From assembly GCA_009784565.1 (NCBI GenBank), contig WRBL01000018.1:1-37351 (forward strand): DNA of 37,351 bases, in the 5' to 3' direction. Source of the stretch: Streptosporangiales bacterium (GTDB lineage: Bacteria; Actinomycetota; Actinomycetes; Streptosporangiales; Streptosporangiaceae). Of this stretch, positions 1-7,989 are shown piece by piece. The notes under the pieces were generated by a model, which was not told the DNA's origin, made no database searches, and saw nothing but the letters and a program-made list of their open reading frames with translations. Position 1 is the first letter of the stretch; the number at the start of each line of letters is the position of its first letter. Position numbers and translations under genes: made by a program.

Positions 1-495
1 CTTGCTCGCGGAGTACGCCTCGTTGCGGGGCGCGCCGTGGATCGCCGAGACGCTGGAGGTGCCGACGAGGACGCCTCCGCCGCCGCGCTCGATCATGTGG
101 GTCGCCGCGGCGCGCAGCGTGAGGAACGCGCCATCGAGGTTCACCCTGGTCACGCGGTGGAACTCTTCGAGGGACATCTCGACGAACGAGGTTCCGCGGC
201 CGCTGACGCCCGCGTTGGCGAAGCACGAGTCGACCCGGCCGAGGGTCTGCACGGTCTCCGCGAAGGCCCCCTCGACCTGCTCTTCCTCGCCGACGTCGCA
301 GCGCACCGCGTGCACCCGCGTGCCGTGCTTGGACAGTTCGTCGGCGGCGGCGGAGTTGCGTTCGGCGTTCGTGCCCCAGACGCAGATGTCCGCGCCGGCC
401 TGGGCGAGGGCGTGCGCCATGCCGAGGCCGATCCCCGAGTTCCCGCCCGTGATCAGGGCGACGTGCCCGCTTAGGTCGAACATCGGGCTGGTCAT
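1..495 (-). CDS. SDR-family oxidoreductase, N-terminal 165 residues (cut by window edge)
   Basis: Short-chain dehydrogenase/reductase, presumably NAD(P)-dependent oxidation or reduction of a hydroxy/keto acyl-CoA or related intermediate. The reading frame from the ATG at 495 begins MTSPMFDLSGHVALITGG. It shows the TGGNSGIG cofactor loop near residues 16-23, a NAG motif (FANAGVSG), and the active-site serines (TSSVS). The fragment ends exactly at the catalytic YSASK (Tyr161, Lys165), so about 85-100 C-terminal residues lie outside the window. The start overlaps the stop of the preceding crotonase by 4 bases (ATGA), which indicates translational coupling and membership of the acyl-CoA operon. 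An SDR also belongs to the levulinate lva operon, but this family is too broad to assign a substrate. Confidence 0.9.
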   Translation of the reverse strand, partial: MTSPMFDLSGHVALITGGNSGIGLGMAHALAQAGADICVWGTNAERNSAAADELSKHGTRVHAVRCDVGEEEQVEGAFAETVQTLGRVDSCFANAGVSGRGTSFVEMSLEEFHRVTRVNLDGAFLTLRAAATHMIERGGGGVLVGTSSVSAIHGAPRNEAYSASK

Positions 496-1400
496 TCCAT
501 CTCCTCCGGTCGCGCCGGCCACTCGGGCATGAGGGCGGCGAAGTCGTCGATACGGGCGGTGAACTCCGGCGGGCGCTTGTCCAGGAAGGAGCGGACGCCC
601 TCGGCGGTGTCGGGGCCCTGGCCGAGTTCGTGGATGGCCCGGGTGTCGAGCCGGTGCGCTTCCCAGGGCGTGCTGGCGCCCAGCATGGACCACAGGAGCT
701 TGCGGGACACCGCGACCGAGACGGCTGAGGTGTTCTCCGCGATCTCCTTGGCGAGGGTTCGCGCGGTCGGCAGCAGGTCCGCGTCGGGGACGACCCGGGA
801 GACCAGGCCGCCGTCCTTCGCCTCGGCCGCGCCGAACACCCGGCCGGTGGCGACCCATTCCATCGCCTGGGAGATCCCGACCACGCGCGGCAGGAACCAG
901 CTGGAGGCGGCCTCGGGGGCGATGCCCCGGCGGGCGAACACGAACCCGAACTTCGCGGACTCGGCGGCGATCCGCACGTCGGCGGGGAGGGTCATCGTCG
1001 CGCCGACGCCGACCGCCGGCCCGTTGTAGGCGACGATCACCGGCTTACGGGAGGCGGCGACCCGCAGGCTCACCACTCCCCCGGCGTCGCGCGGCAGGCC
1101 GCCGATCGTCTCGAAGCCGGCGCGCTCGACGGCCCGGCCGGCGTCGCTGGCGTTGAACGTGCCCGCGCCCCGTTGCAGGTCGGCTCCGGCGCAGAAGCCG
1201 CGGCCGGCGCCGGTCATCAGCACCACGCGCACCGCGTCGTCGGCGTCAGCCGCGTCGAAGGCCGCGACGAGTTCGCGGCACATGGTCGTGGTGAACGCGT
1301 TGAGACGGTCCGGCCGGTTCAGGGTGATGGTCGCGACGCCGTCGTCCGCCTCGTAGGTGATCTGGCTGAACGCGCTCAGGGCGGGTTCTTCTGCTGTCAC
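492..1400 (-). CDS. Enoyl-CoA hydratase/isomerase (crotonase) family protein
   Basis: Crotonase-fold acyl-CoA enzyme of 302 residues, acting on an enoyl-CoA intermediate in the cytoplasm. The oxyanion-hole segments are visible: GAGRGFCAGADL and YNGPAVGVGATMTL. Against the classical rat hydratase, the first catalytic Glu position (GGGxEL) is Thr and the second (PEI) is Phe. A Glu is present instead in APEAASSW, the region where delta3,delta2-enoyl-CoA isomerases carry their acid/base. I therefore favour an isomerase or a specialised hydratase over a textbook EchA. It lies 16 bases after an acyl-CoA dehydrogenase and overlaps the SDR by 4 bases. Confidence 0.9.
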   Translation of the reverse strand: MTAEEPALSAFSQITYEADDGVATITLNRPDRLNAFTTTMCRELVAAFDAADADDAVRVVLMTGAGRGFCAGADLQRGAGTFNASDAGRAVERAGFETIGGLPRDAGGVVSLRVAASRKPVIVAYNGPAVGVGATMTLPADVRIAAESAKFGFVFARRGIAPEAASSWFLPRVVGISQAMEWVATGRVFGAAEAKDGGLVSRVVPDADLLPTARTLAKEIAENTSAVSVAVSRKLLWSMLGASTPWEAHRLDTRAIHELGQGPDTAEGVRSFLDKRPPEFTARIDDFAALMPEWPARPEEME

Positions 1401-1416
1401 GTGGTCTCCTGAGGGC

Positions 1417-2703
1417 TCAGCTATTGGCGGACGCGGCGTCGAGCAGGTGCGCGAACTTCTTCTCGGCGGCGGCGCGGCGGGTGGGGACGTGCTCGGCCGG
1501 CACCTCGCGGGCCTCGTAGTCCCGCAGGATCCGGCGGGCGACCGTCACCTTGTGCACCTCGTCCGGGCCGTCGTAGATACGCGCCGCGCGGGCCTGCCGG
1601 TACATCGACTCCAGCGGCAGGTCCGTGGTGTAGCCGAGCGATCCGTGGATCTGGATGGCGCGGTCGATCACGTTGTAGAGGACCTGCGCGCCGTAGAACT
1701 TGATCATCGCGATGTCGGTGAGCGCCGCCGCGGTGCCGCCCTGGTCCATCTTCCACGCGGCCTGCAGCGTCATCAGCCGCGCCGCGGTCATCTCCGCGGC
1801 CGACGTCGCGATCCAGTCCTGGATCATCTGCTTGTCCGCGAGCGCGGAGCCGTGCGTGTACCGGGACTTGGCCCGTTCGCACAGCATGTCGAAGGCGCGC
1901 CGGGACTGGCCGAGCCAGCGCATGCAGTGGTGGATGCGGCCCGGCCCGAGACGCTTCTGGGCGAGGAGGAAGCCGTCGCCCTCGCCGCCGATCCGGTTCG
2001 CGGCGGGGATCCGCACGTCGGTGTAGACGATCTCCGAGTGGCCGCCGGGACGGCCGCGGTGCCCGCCGATGTCGCCCATGGTCTCGATGTCGCGGAGCAC
2101 GTTCACGCCGGGCGTGCCCGCCGGGACGACGAACATGGTGGCCCGGCGCCGGGCCGGGGCATCCGGGTCGGTGACCGCCATGACGATGAGGAAGTCGGCT
2201 ACGGAACCGTTGGAGGTGAACCATTTGTGGCCGTTGATGACGTAGTCGTCGCCGTCGCGGACGGCGCGGGTCGCCAGCAGGGTCGGGTCGGCTCCGGCAC
2301 CGGGCTCGGTCATGGAGAACGCGCTGCGCAGCTGGCCGGCCAGCAGCGGCTCCAGCCACTTCTTCTTCTGCTCGTCGTCGGCGCTGACCGCGAGGAGTTC
2401 GGCGTTGCCCGAGTCGGGGGCGTTGTTGCCGAAGATGGCGGGCGCGTAGGCGCACTGGCCGAGGATCTCGTGCATGAGGCCGAGCTTGACCTGGCCGAAG
2501 CCTCCGCCGCCGAGCTCCGGGGGGAGGTGGGCGGCCCAGAGTCCCTGGGCCTTCACCTCTTCTTTCAGGGGCGCGGTGGCGCGCGTGAAGGCGTCAGCGT
2601 CCAGGGCGAGGGTCTCCAGCGGGATGATCTCGTCGCGGACGAACCCGCGCATCCATTCCAGTTTTTCCTCGAACTCCGGTTCCGTCGAAAAGTCCCAGGC
2701 CAT
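1417..2703 (-). CDS. Acyl-CoA dehydrogenase, ACAD10/11-like signature
   Basis: FAD-dependent acyl-CoA dehydrogenase of 428 residues, complete. Visible motifs are FSMTEPGAGADP (129-140), the flavin/substrate segment NGHKWFTSNG (157-166), and IHGSLGYTTDLPLESMYR near 352-369. The position that normally holds the catalytic Glu of the YEGT loop reads YDGPDEVH (377-384), with Asp378. From memory, the ADGPDEVH form is characteristic of the ACAD10/ACAD11 group, which works with a kinase on 4-hydroxyacyl-CoAs. A matching kinase lies three genes upstream in the same operon (5283-6662). Whether this or the other dehydrogenase (6670-7935) is the kinase partner cannot be settled from sequence alone. Confidence 0.93.
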   Translation of the reverse strand: MAWDFSTEPEFEEKLEWMRGFVRDEIIPLETLALDADAFTRATAPLKEEVKAQGLWAAHLPPELGGGGFGQVKLGLMHEILGQCAYAPAIFGNNAPDSGNAELLAVSADDEQKKKWLEPLLAGQLRSAFSMTEPGAGADPTLLATRAVRDGDDYVINGHKWFTSNGSVADFLIVMAVTDPDAPARRRATMFVVPAGTPGVNVLRDIETMGDIGGHRGRPGGHSEIVYTDVRIPAANRIGGEGDGFLLAQKRLGPGRIHHCMRWLGQSRRAFDMLCERAKSRYTHGSALADKQMIQDWIATSAAEMTAARLMTLQAAWKMDQGGTAAALTDIAMIKFYGAQVLYNVIDRAIQIHGSLGYTTDLPLESMYRQARAARIYDGPDEVHKVTVARRILRDYEAREVPAEHVPTRRAAAEKKFAHLLDAASANS

Positions 2704-2720
2704 GTCGTTCTCCTTCTCTT

Positions 2721-2786
2721 TTACACGTTCAGGCCGCGGAGGGCGTCGCGGGCGATGCCCGCGGGGACGGGGTCAGCGTCCGACAT
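2721..2786 (-). CDS. Possible 21-aa small ORF between two operon genes
   Basis: Nearly fills the 69-base gap between the crotonase at 2773-3534 and the acyl-CoA dehydrogenase. It reads MSDADPVPAGIARDALRGLNV and stops at TAA. Its ATG lies inside the last codons of the upstream crotonase, and a GGAGGG sits 9 bases before it. All but one sense codon ends in G or C, as expected for real or recently real coding sequence here. The DNA also contains a 7-bp hairpin, CGCGGGC-GAT-GCCCGCG (2747-2763), so codon bias and structure are confounded. It could be a coupling mini-ORF, or a remnant of a longer C-terminus. Nothing indicates a function. Confidence 0.35.
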   Translation of the reverse strand: MSDADPVPAGIARDALRGLNV

Positions 2787-3534
2787 ACCGCGGTTCCCTC
2801 CGTTCCAGGAACGACCGGACGCCCTCGCGGTGGTCTTCGGTGGTGAACAGCTCCCCGAGAGCGCTGCTCACCCACGCTCCCAGGTCGTTCCAGTCGGGAT
2901 CGAGGGCGCGCCGCAGCCCGCGCTTGAGGGCGGCGACGGCCAGCGGCGGGTTCTCCGCGATCCGCCCGGCCAGTTCCAGCGCCGCCGGCAGCAGGTCCCC
3001 GTCGTCGACGACCCGGCCGACGAGGCCGATCCGCTCGGCCCGGTCGGCGTCGATGACGTCGCCGGTCAGCAGCAGCTCGGCCGCGCGCTCACGGCCCACC
3101 AGCTGGGCCAGGCGAGCGATCCCCGCGACGTCGCTGCACAGGCCGCGTTTGACGAACAGCTCGCCGAACCTGGCCCGGCGGGCCGCGACACGGAAGTCGG
3201 CCATGAGCGCCAGTTCCATGCCCCATCCGACGGCCGGGCCGTTGACCGCGGCGATAACCGGGATGTCGGTGTGCAGCAGCGCGTCCGCCGCCGGGGTGAG
3301 CCTGGGCTCGGGACGTGGCGCGTCGCCGGTCCCGGCGTTCATCAGTTCCCGCACGTCGTCGCCGGAGCAGAACGAGGGGCCCGCTCCGGTGATCACCAGC
3401 GTCCGCACCGTGGCGTTCCGCACCAGGGCGGTCAGCTCGTCGTAGGTGGCGCGGCGCAGCGCGTTGTGGACCTCGGGCCGGTTCAGGGTGATGACTCCGA
3501 CGTGGCCGTTCTCGGCGTAGTCGATGTCGCTCAT
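2773..3534 (-). CDS. Enoyl-CoA hydratase/isomerase (crotonase) family protein
   Basis: Crotonase-family protein of 253 residues, a normal full length. The oxyanion-hole segments TGAGPSFCSGDDV and NGPAVGWGMELALMAD are clear. The first catalytic Glu position is kept (GMEL). The second is Phe in FGELFVKRG, followed by CSDVAG with an Asp at the isomerase-type position. This asymmetry argues against a classical hydratase. The C-terminus has the common FLERREPRYVGR ending. Its ATG overlaps the stop of the acyl-CoA synthetase by 4 bases, so the two are translationally coupled. Confidence 0.9.
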   Translation of the reverse strand: MSDIDYAENGHVGVITLNRPEVHNALRRATYDELTALVRNATVRTLVITGAGPSFCSGDDVRELMNAGTGDAPRPEPRLTPAADALLHTDIPVIAAVNGPAVGWGMELALMADFRVAARRARFGELFVKRGLCSDVAGIARLAQLVGRERAAELLLTGDVIDADRAERIGLVGRVVDDGDLLPAALELAGRIAENPPLAVAALKRGLRRALDPDWNDLGAWVSSALGELFTTEDHREGVRSFLERREPRYVGR

Positions 3535-5264
3535 CGTGCGCCCACCTCGGAGACGACCGCGGACCGCAGGTCGCGTTTGAGGACCTTGCCGCTGGCGGTG
3601 CGGGGCAGCGGCTCGGACCGGAGCACGACGTAGGCGGGCACCTTGAAGGCGGCGAGGCGTTCCCCGACGTGGCGGCGCACCTCGTCGGCGGTGAGGTCCG
3701 CTCCCGCGGCCGGCACGATGACCGCGACCGCTTCCTCGCCGTTCCTCGGGTCCGGCACCCCGAGAACCGCGACGTCGTCGATGCCCGGATGCTCGAACAG
3801 CGCGGCCTCCACCTCGGCGCAGTAGATGTTCTCCCCGCCCCGGATGACCACGTCCTTCAGCCGGTCGACGACGTAGACCCAGCCGTCGTCAATCCGGCCC
3901 AGGTCACCGGTGTGGAACCAGCCGCCGGTGAACGCCTCGGCGGTCGCCTTCGGGTTGTTCCAGTAGCCCCGGACGATGTTCGGGCCGTAGAACCACAGCT
4001 CGCCGACCTCGCCCTCGCCGACGTCCTCGCCGGTCGCGGGATCGACCACCCGGACGTCCGTGCCCGCCGCGGGCCGCCCGACGCTGTCCGGGCGGGCCTG
4101 GTAGTCGGCGCCCGTGTTGGCGACGACCGCCGAGGTGGTCTCGGTCAGCCCGTAGCCGTTGCTCGCCGCGACCGGCATGGCGAACGTGCCGCCGCCGATC
4201 CGGGTCACGAGATCCGGCGGGATCGGGGCCCCGCCCATGGCGATGCCGAGCAGGCTCTCGTAATCGCCGGGATGCTCGGCGGCGTCGGCCACGAGCTGGC
4301 GGAGCACCGAGGGAACGCCCGAGACACCCGAAAGCCGTTCGGCTTGAATGATTTTCCGGGCTTCATCCAGGTTCCACTTGTACTGGGTCACCATCCGGGA
4401 CCCGCTCAGCGCGGTGAAGCCGAGGCCGGTGATGCCGGCGATGTGGAAGAGCGGGAAGGTGCACAGGCTCGCGGGCTGCGGTGCCGCCGGGTCCGGGGCC
4501 GGCGGCTCGCCGCCGTTGACGATCGTGGCGCTGACCAGCGCGCTGAGCGCGGTGTTGAGAAGGTTGGTCACGTGGTTGCGGTGGGTCCCGATGGCGCCCT
4601 TGGGGCGGCCGGTGGTTCCGGAGGTATACAGGATGGTCGCGTCGTCGTCCGGGTCTACCTGCTCATCCGGCGGCTCCGCAGCCGGGTCGAGGGAGGCCAG
4701 CAGGTCCTCCCACCGGCGGGCGCCCGCGGCGGGCTGGCCGCCGCCGCGCTCTTCGATCAGCGCGGGCTCGCCGTCAAGCTCGCTCAGGTAAGGCGCGATG
4801 AGCGTGGCCCGCTCGGCGTCGGCCACGATGACCCGCGGCGTCGCGTCCGCCAGCGCGTACTGCAGCTCGGGGCCGGTCCACCAGGCGTTGAGCGGTACCA
4901 GCACCGTGCCGAGCTGCGCGCTGGCCCAGAACAGCGGCGTCCACTCCGGGTAGTTGCGCATGGACACGGCCAGCCGGTCGCCCTTGCGCAGCCCGTATTC
5001 GTCGCGCAGGCAGCGGGCGAGCCCGGCGATGATCGCCGCCTGCTCGGCGTAGGTCCACCGCTCGCCGCCGTACGCCACGAACGGCCGGTCGCCGAACGCG
5101 CCGATGGACAGCGCGATGTCGCGCAGCGTCTGCGGCCCGGTGGTGAAGACCCTCATCGTCAGGCCGCGGACCAGCCGCTCGCCGATCTCGAACGGGGCGC
5201 CCGGGGCGGTGAAGCGCCGCATCAGCGCCTGCCGGTCCGGCGGCTCGGGGGTGCTCGTCATCAT
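3531..5264 (-). CDS. AMP-dependent acyl-CoA synthetase/ligase
   Basis: ANL-superfamily ligase of 577 residues that activates a carboxylic acid to its CoA thioester through an acyl-adenylate. It shows, in order, the P-loop YTSGTTGRPKG, the adenine-binding YGLTETTS, the hinge-associated WFHTGDLG, and the C-terminal catalytic-lysine segment RTASGKVLKRDLR. The gene starts ATGATG at 5264/5261, with AGGAGA upstream; the two starts cannot be separated. It follows the kinase gene by 18 bases and is the only ligase in the operon, so it probably provides the entry step. The substrate is unknown. The equivalent position in the levulinate operon is held by LvaE, also an acyl-CoA synthetase. Confidence 0.93.
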   Translation of the reverse strand: MMTSTPEPPDRQALMRRFTAPGAPFEIGERLVRGLTMRVFTTGPQTLRDIALSIGAFGDRPFVAYGGERWTYAEQAAIIAGLARCLRDEYGLRKGDRLAVSMRNYPEWTPLFWASAQLGTVLVPLNAWWTGPELQYALADATPRVIVADAERATLIAPYLSELDGEPALIEERGGGQPAAGARRWEDLLASLDPAAEPPDEQVDPDDDATILYTSGTTGRPKGAIGTHRNHVTNLLNTALSALVSATIVNGGEPPAPDPAAPQPASLCTFPLFHIAGITGLGFTALSGSRMVTQYKWNLDEARKIIQAERLSGVSGVPSVLRQLVADAAEHPGDYESLLGIAMGGAPIPPDLVTRIGGGTFAMPVAASNGYGLTETTSAVVANTGADYQARPDSVGRPAAGTDVRVVDPATGEDVGEGEVGELWFYGPNIVRGYWNNPKATAEAFTGGWFHTGDLGRIDDGWVYVVDRLKDVVIRGGENIYCAEVEAALFEHPGIDDVAVLGVPDPRNGEEAVAVIVPAAGADLTADEVRRHVGERLAAFKVPAYVVLRSEPLPRTASGKVLKRDLRSAVVSEVGAR

Positions 5265-5282
5265 GGGTGTCGCGTCTCCTGG

Positions 5283-6662
5283 TCAGGACGGGTGGGACAG
5301 GTAGCGGGGGTTGGCCACGGCGACCCGGTCGGTGACCTCGGCGCGGACGGCCGCGAGCAGGGCCGGGTCGTCCGGGTCGATCTTCCCGTCGCGGATCGCG
5401 GCGGCGAGACCGGCCTGGTCGGCCTGCGCGAAGGCGGCGAGACGCTCCCGGTGCCGTTCCTCCTGCGCCGGGCCGAGCCTCAGTTCCCGTTCGACGCCGT
5501 CGAGGGTGTTGGCGGCGACCCGGGCGAGGAAGTTCAGGCGGCCGCCGGTGCCCGCCATGACGTCCTCGCGCAGGAACATGGAGACGGCCGAGACCAGGTC
5601 GGCGGCCGTGGGGTTCCCGTGCAGGTCCGAGCCCGGGGCGGGTGTCTCTTCCCCGGGCGGCCCGGCGGGCAGGCCGAGCGCCAGCAGCACGTCGTGCTCC
5701 TGCTCGCAGACCCGGCGGCCGATCGCGGCGAGTTCCACCGACGGCGTCTGCCCGGACAGGTGCCGTTCGGCCATCATCCGGCAGCCCACCGCCCAGTCGG
5801 CGGTGCCGTAGACCTGCCACCACCGGACGGCCTCGGGGTCGGGGCGGGTGCCGGCGACCTCCGCGTACCCGTCGAGCAGTTCGTCGACCGAGCCGAATCC
5901 CCCGGCATGATGCGGGGACCCGAACCGCCAGCACTTGACGCACAGCCAGCCGAGGTCCTCCCGGGGATCGCCCCAGTGGACCCGTTCCCAGTCCAGGACC
6001 GCGCGCAGGCCGGCGGGGTCGATGATGAGGTTGCCGGTACGGAAGTCGCCGTGCACGACGGCCGGGGCGACGTCGTCCGGGCGGTTGCGTTCCAGCCACT
6101 TGAGGGCGATCTCGACGGTCGGGAGCGGTTCGCCGAGGGCGTCGTAGGCCTCGCGCAGCCGTTCCAGCGGCTCGCCTTCGGGCAGGCCGGACACCGACTG
6201 AGGCTCGATGGCGTGGATCCGGGCGAGGGTGCGGCCCAGTTCCGCGGCGAGCCCGGCCCGGGCCCGCTCGTACTGCGGGTCCCGCAGCAGTTTCCGGGCG
6301 ATGGTCTCGCCGTCCACGTGATCCATGATCATGTAGGGGGCGCCGGCGATGGCCGGGTCCGTGCCCGCGTCGATGAGCGACGGCACGGCCACCCCCGTCC
6401 GGGCGGCCGCGGCCAGCACGCTGGCCTCCACCGCCATGCCGCCCTTGGTGTACGGCCGGTCCTCGCCGGGCGGGTCGCGGCGCAGGATGAGCCTGCGCGG
6501 CTCGCCGTCTTCCGGGTGCGCGGTGAACGACCAGGTCTCCCGGCTCGCCCCGCCGGTCAGGCGGCGTACGTCCGGGACCTGGACCGGCGTGCCGAGAACC
6601 CCGGTCAGCCGGGCGGCGAGCAGGTCCGCGAGCACCTGCGGGTCGTTGGGGTCAGCGGTCAT
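5283..6662 (-). CDS. APH-fold phosphotransferase fused to a DUF6285-like domain (LvaA-LvaB-like kinase)
   Basis: Protein of 459 residues in two parts. Residues 1 to about 330 are an aminoglycoside-phosphotransferase-fold kinase: N-terminal lobe with RRLTGGASRETW, the catalytic loop HGDFRTGN (204-211), and the metal-binding DWE (224-226) in AVLDWERVHWGDPREDLGW. Residues about 350-455 (from NPTAADLVSAV to DRVAVANPRYL) look like the DUF6285 family. In pseudomonad levulinate catabolism a kinase of this type (LvaA) needs a small partner (LvaB), and my recollection is that LvaB is DUF6285; here the two would be fused. Role inferred: phosphorylation of a 4-hydroxyacyl-CoA. I chose the ATG at 6662, 7 bases after the upstream dehydrogenase stop; the frame stays open much further upstream only as an antisense-type artefact over that gene. 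Confidence 0.88.
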   Translation of the reverse strand: MTADPNDPQVLADLLAARLTGVLGTPVQVPDVRRLTGGASRETWSFTAHPEDGEPRRLILRRDPPGEDRPYTKGGMAVEASVLAAAARTGVAVPSLIDAGTDPAIAGAPYMIMDHVDGETIARKLLRDPQYERARAGLAAELGRTLARIHAIEPQSVSGLPEGEPLERLREAYDALGEPLPTVEIALKWLERNRPDDVAPAVVHGDFRTGNLIIDPAGLRAVLDWERVHWGDPREDLGWLCVKCWRFGSPHHAGGFGSVDELLDGYAEVAGTRPDPEAVRWWQVYGTADWAVGCRMMAERHLSGQTPSVELAAIGRRVCEQEHDVLLALGLPAGPPGEETPAPGSDLHGNPTAADLVSAVSMFLREDVMAGTGGRLNFLARVAANTLDGVERELRLGPAQEERHRERLAAFAQADQAGLAAAIRDGKIDPDDPALLAAVRAEVTDRVAVANPRYLSHPS

Positions 6663-6669
6663 CGGCAGG

Positions 6670-7935
6670 TCACTCGCCCCCGGGTCGCTTGCGCGGTCCG
6701 GCGAACCCGAACAGGTAGCCGGCCACCTTGCGCATCTGGACCTCCTCCGCGCCCTCGGTGATCCGGTATCTGCGATGGTGCCGGTAGATGTGCTCGAACG
6801 GCATGTGCCGGGTGTAGCCGAGCCCGCCGTGGACCTGGATGGCCCGGTCGGCGGCGTCGCACACGAGCCGGTTGGCCCGGTAGTTGCACATCGAGACCTT
6901 GTCGCTGATCTCCATGTGCGGGACCCGGTCCAGTTCCCAGGCGGTCTTGCGGACGAGGCCGCGGACCATCTCGGCCTCGGTCTGCAGTTCCACCAGGGGC
7001 CACTGGATCGCCTGCCGGGTAGCGAGGGGCTGCCCGAACGTCTTGCGCTGGCGGGCGTAGTCGACGCTGCGGTCGATGCAGTACTGGCCCGCGCCGACCC
7101 CGGAGGCGGCCTGGCGGATCCGGTTCTCGTGCACGAAGGTCTGGGCGACGGCCAGGCCCCCGCCTTCCTCGCCGAAGATCGTCGAGGATGGCACGCGCAC
7201 ATCGCGGAGGGTGACCTCCGCGTGGTCCGTGGGCATGTTGAACGTCCACCAGTGGAAGTCGACGGAGAATCCGGGCGTGTCCACCGGGACGATGAACGCG
7301 GTAATTCCCCGGGCGTCGCCGTCCTTGCCGGAAGTCCGCGCGAACACCACATCATGAGTGGCCGAATGCATTCCGGAGTTAAATCGCTTGGCCCCGTTAA
7401 TGACCCAGTCATCGCCGTCGCGGACCGCGGTCGTTTCCATCCAGGTCGCGTCGCTGCCGTGCTCGGGCTCGGTCAGCCCGAAGCCGATCCGCTTTTTGCG
7501 GGACAGCATCGGCTCCAGGAACTCGTCTTTCTGCTCCTGCGTGCCGAACCCCAGCATCATGTGCGCGAACGGGAAATTGCCCACGACCGAGGACTCGTTC
7601 TGCAGGTCGTTGTGCAGCCCGAGGCCCTTGTGCGCCAGGTGCTCGCGGATGACGGCCATGTCGAAGTTACTGCCGCCTCCCCCGCCGGCTTCCTCGGGCA
7701 GCCCGTAGCGCAGCCATCCGGCCGCGTCGGCCCGCCTGAACATCTCGCCGAGCAGTTCTTCCCACTCGCGCCGCGGAACGCCGCCGTTCTCGAAATCGGT
7801 CCGGGCGTATTCACGGCGGTGGTCGAAGAACCGCTCGTTGTCGTCCTGTTCCTGCAGCGGCTTTATCTCGCGCTCAATGAATTCGTCAAGCTTCGCAAGA
7901 CGTTGCACCAGGTCGGCGGGAAGTTCGAAGTCCAC
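6670..7935 (-). CDS. Acyl-CoA dehydrogenase family protein
   Basis: Complete FAD-dependent dehydrogenase of 421 residues. Motifs seen are FGLTEPEHGSDATWMET, INGAKRFNSGM, the arginine-rich ENRIRQAASGVGAGQYCIDRSVDYARQRK segment shown here only in part as VGAGQYCIDRSVDYARQR, and IQVHGGLGYTRHMPFEHIYR. The catalytic-loop region reads ITEGAEEVQ, keeping a Glu, unlike the Asp form in the dehydrogenase at 1417-2703. The start is GTG at 7935, with GGAGG 4-5 bases upstream and no ATG nearby. A TAGCGATCGCTA palindrome and a CATAAT -10-like element lie just upstream, so this gene may begin its own transcript. It is directly followed by the kinase gene. Confidence 0.93.
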   Translation of the reverse strand: MDFELPADLVQRLAKLDEFIEREIKPLQEQDDNERFFDHRREYARTDFENGGVPRREWEELLGEMFRRADAAGWLRYGLPEEAGGGGGSNFDMAVIREHLAHKGLGLHNDLQNESSVVGNFPFAHMMLGFGTQEQKDEFLEPMLSRKKRIGFGLTEPEHGSDATWMETTAVRDGDDWVINGAKRFNSGMHSATHDVVFARTSGKDGDARGITAFIVPVDTPGFSVDFHWWTFNMPTDHAEVTLRDVRVPSSTIFGEEGGGLAVAQTFVHENRIRQAASGVGAGQYCIDRSVDYARQRKTFGQPLATRQAIQWPLVELQTEAEMVRGLVRKTAWELDRVPHMEISDKVSMCNYRANRLVCDAADRAIQVHGGLGYTRHMPFEHIYRHHRRYRITEGAEEVQMRKVAGYLFGFAGPRKRPGGE

Positions 7936-7945
7936 GGACCCTCCT

Positions 7946-7966
7946 TAGCGATCGCTAGTTATTATG
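7946..7966 (-). promoter_or_regulatory. Candidate TetR operator with -10-like element
   Basis: A perfect 12-bp palindrome, TAGCGATCGCTA, occupies 7946-7957, directly upstream of the ribosome binding site of the acyl-CoA dehydrogenase. On the minus strand a CATAAT (7961-7966) sits 3 bases before it, so the palindrome would cover the expected transcription start. The same sequence with two changes occurs next to the tetR gene at 11310-11321. No convincing -35 was found. The repressor assignment is inference from the shared site. Confidence 0.55.
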
Positions 7967-7989
7967 GCACCGTTCACAGGGCGCTCACC

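Noticed and set aside
6663-7412. N-terminal extension of the kinase frame to 7412
   Set aside because: It lies over the acyl-CoA dehydrogenase on the same strand in another frame. The ATG at 6662 gives the full kinase domain and normal gene spacing.
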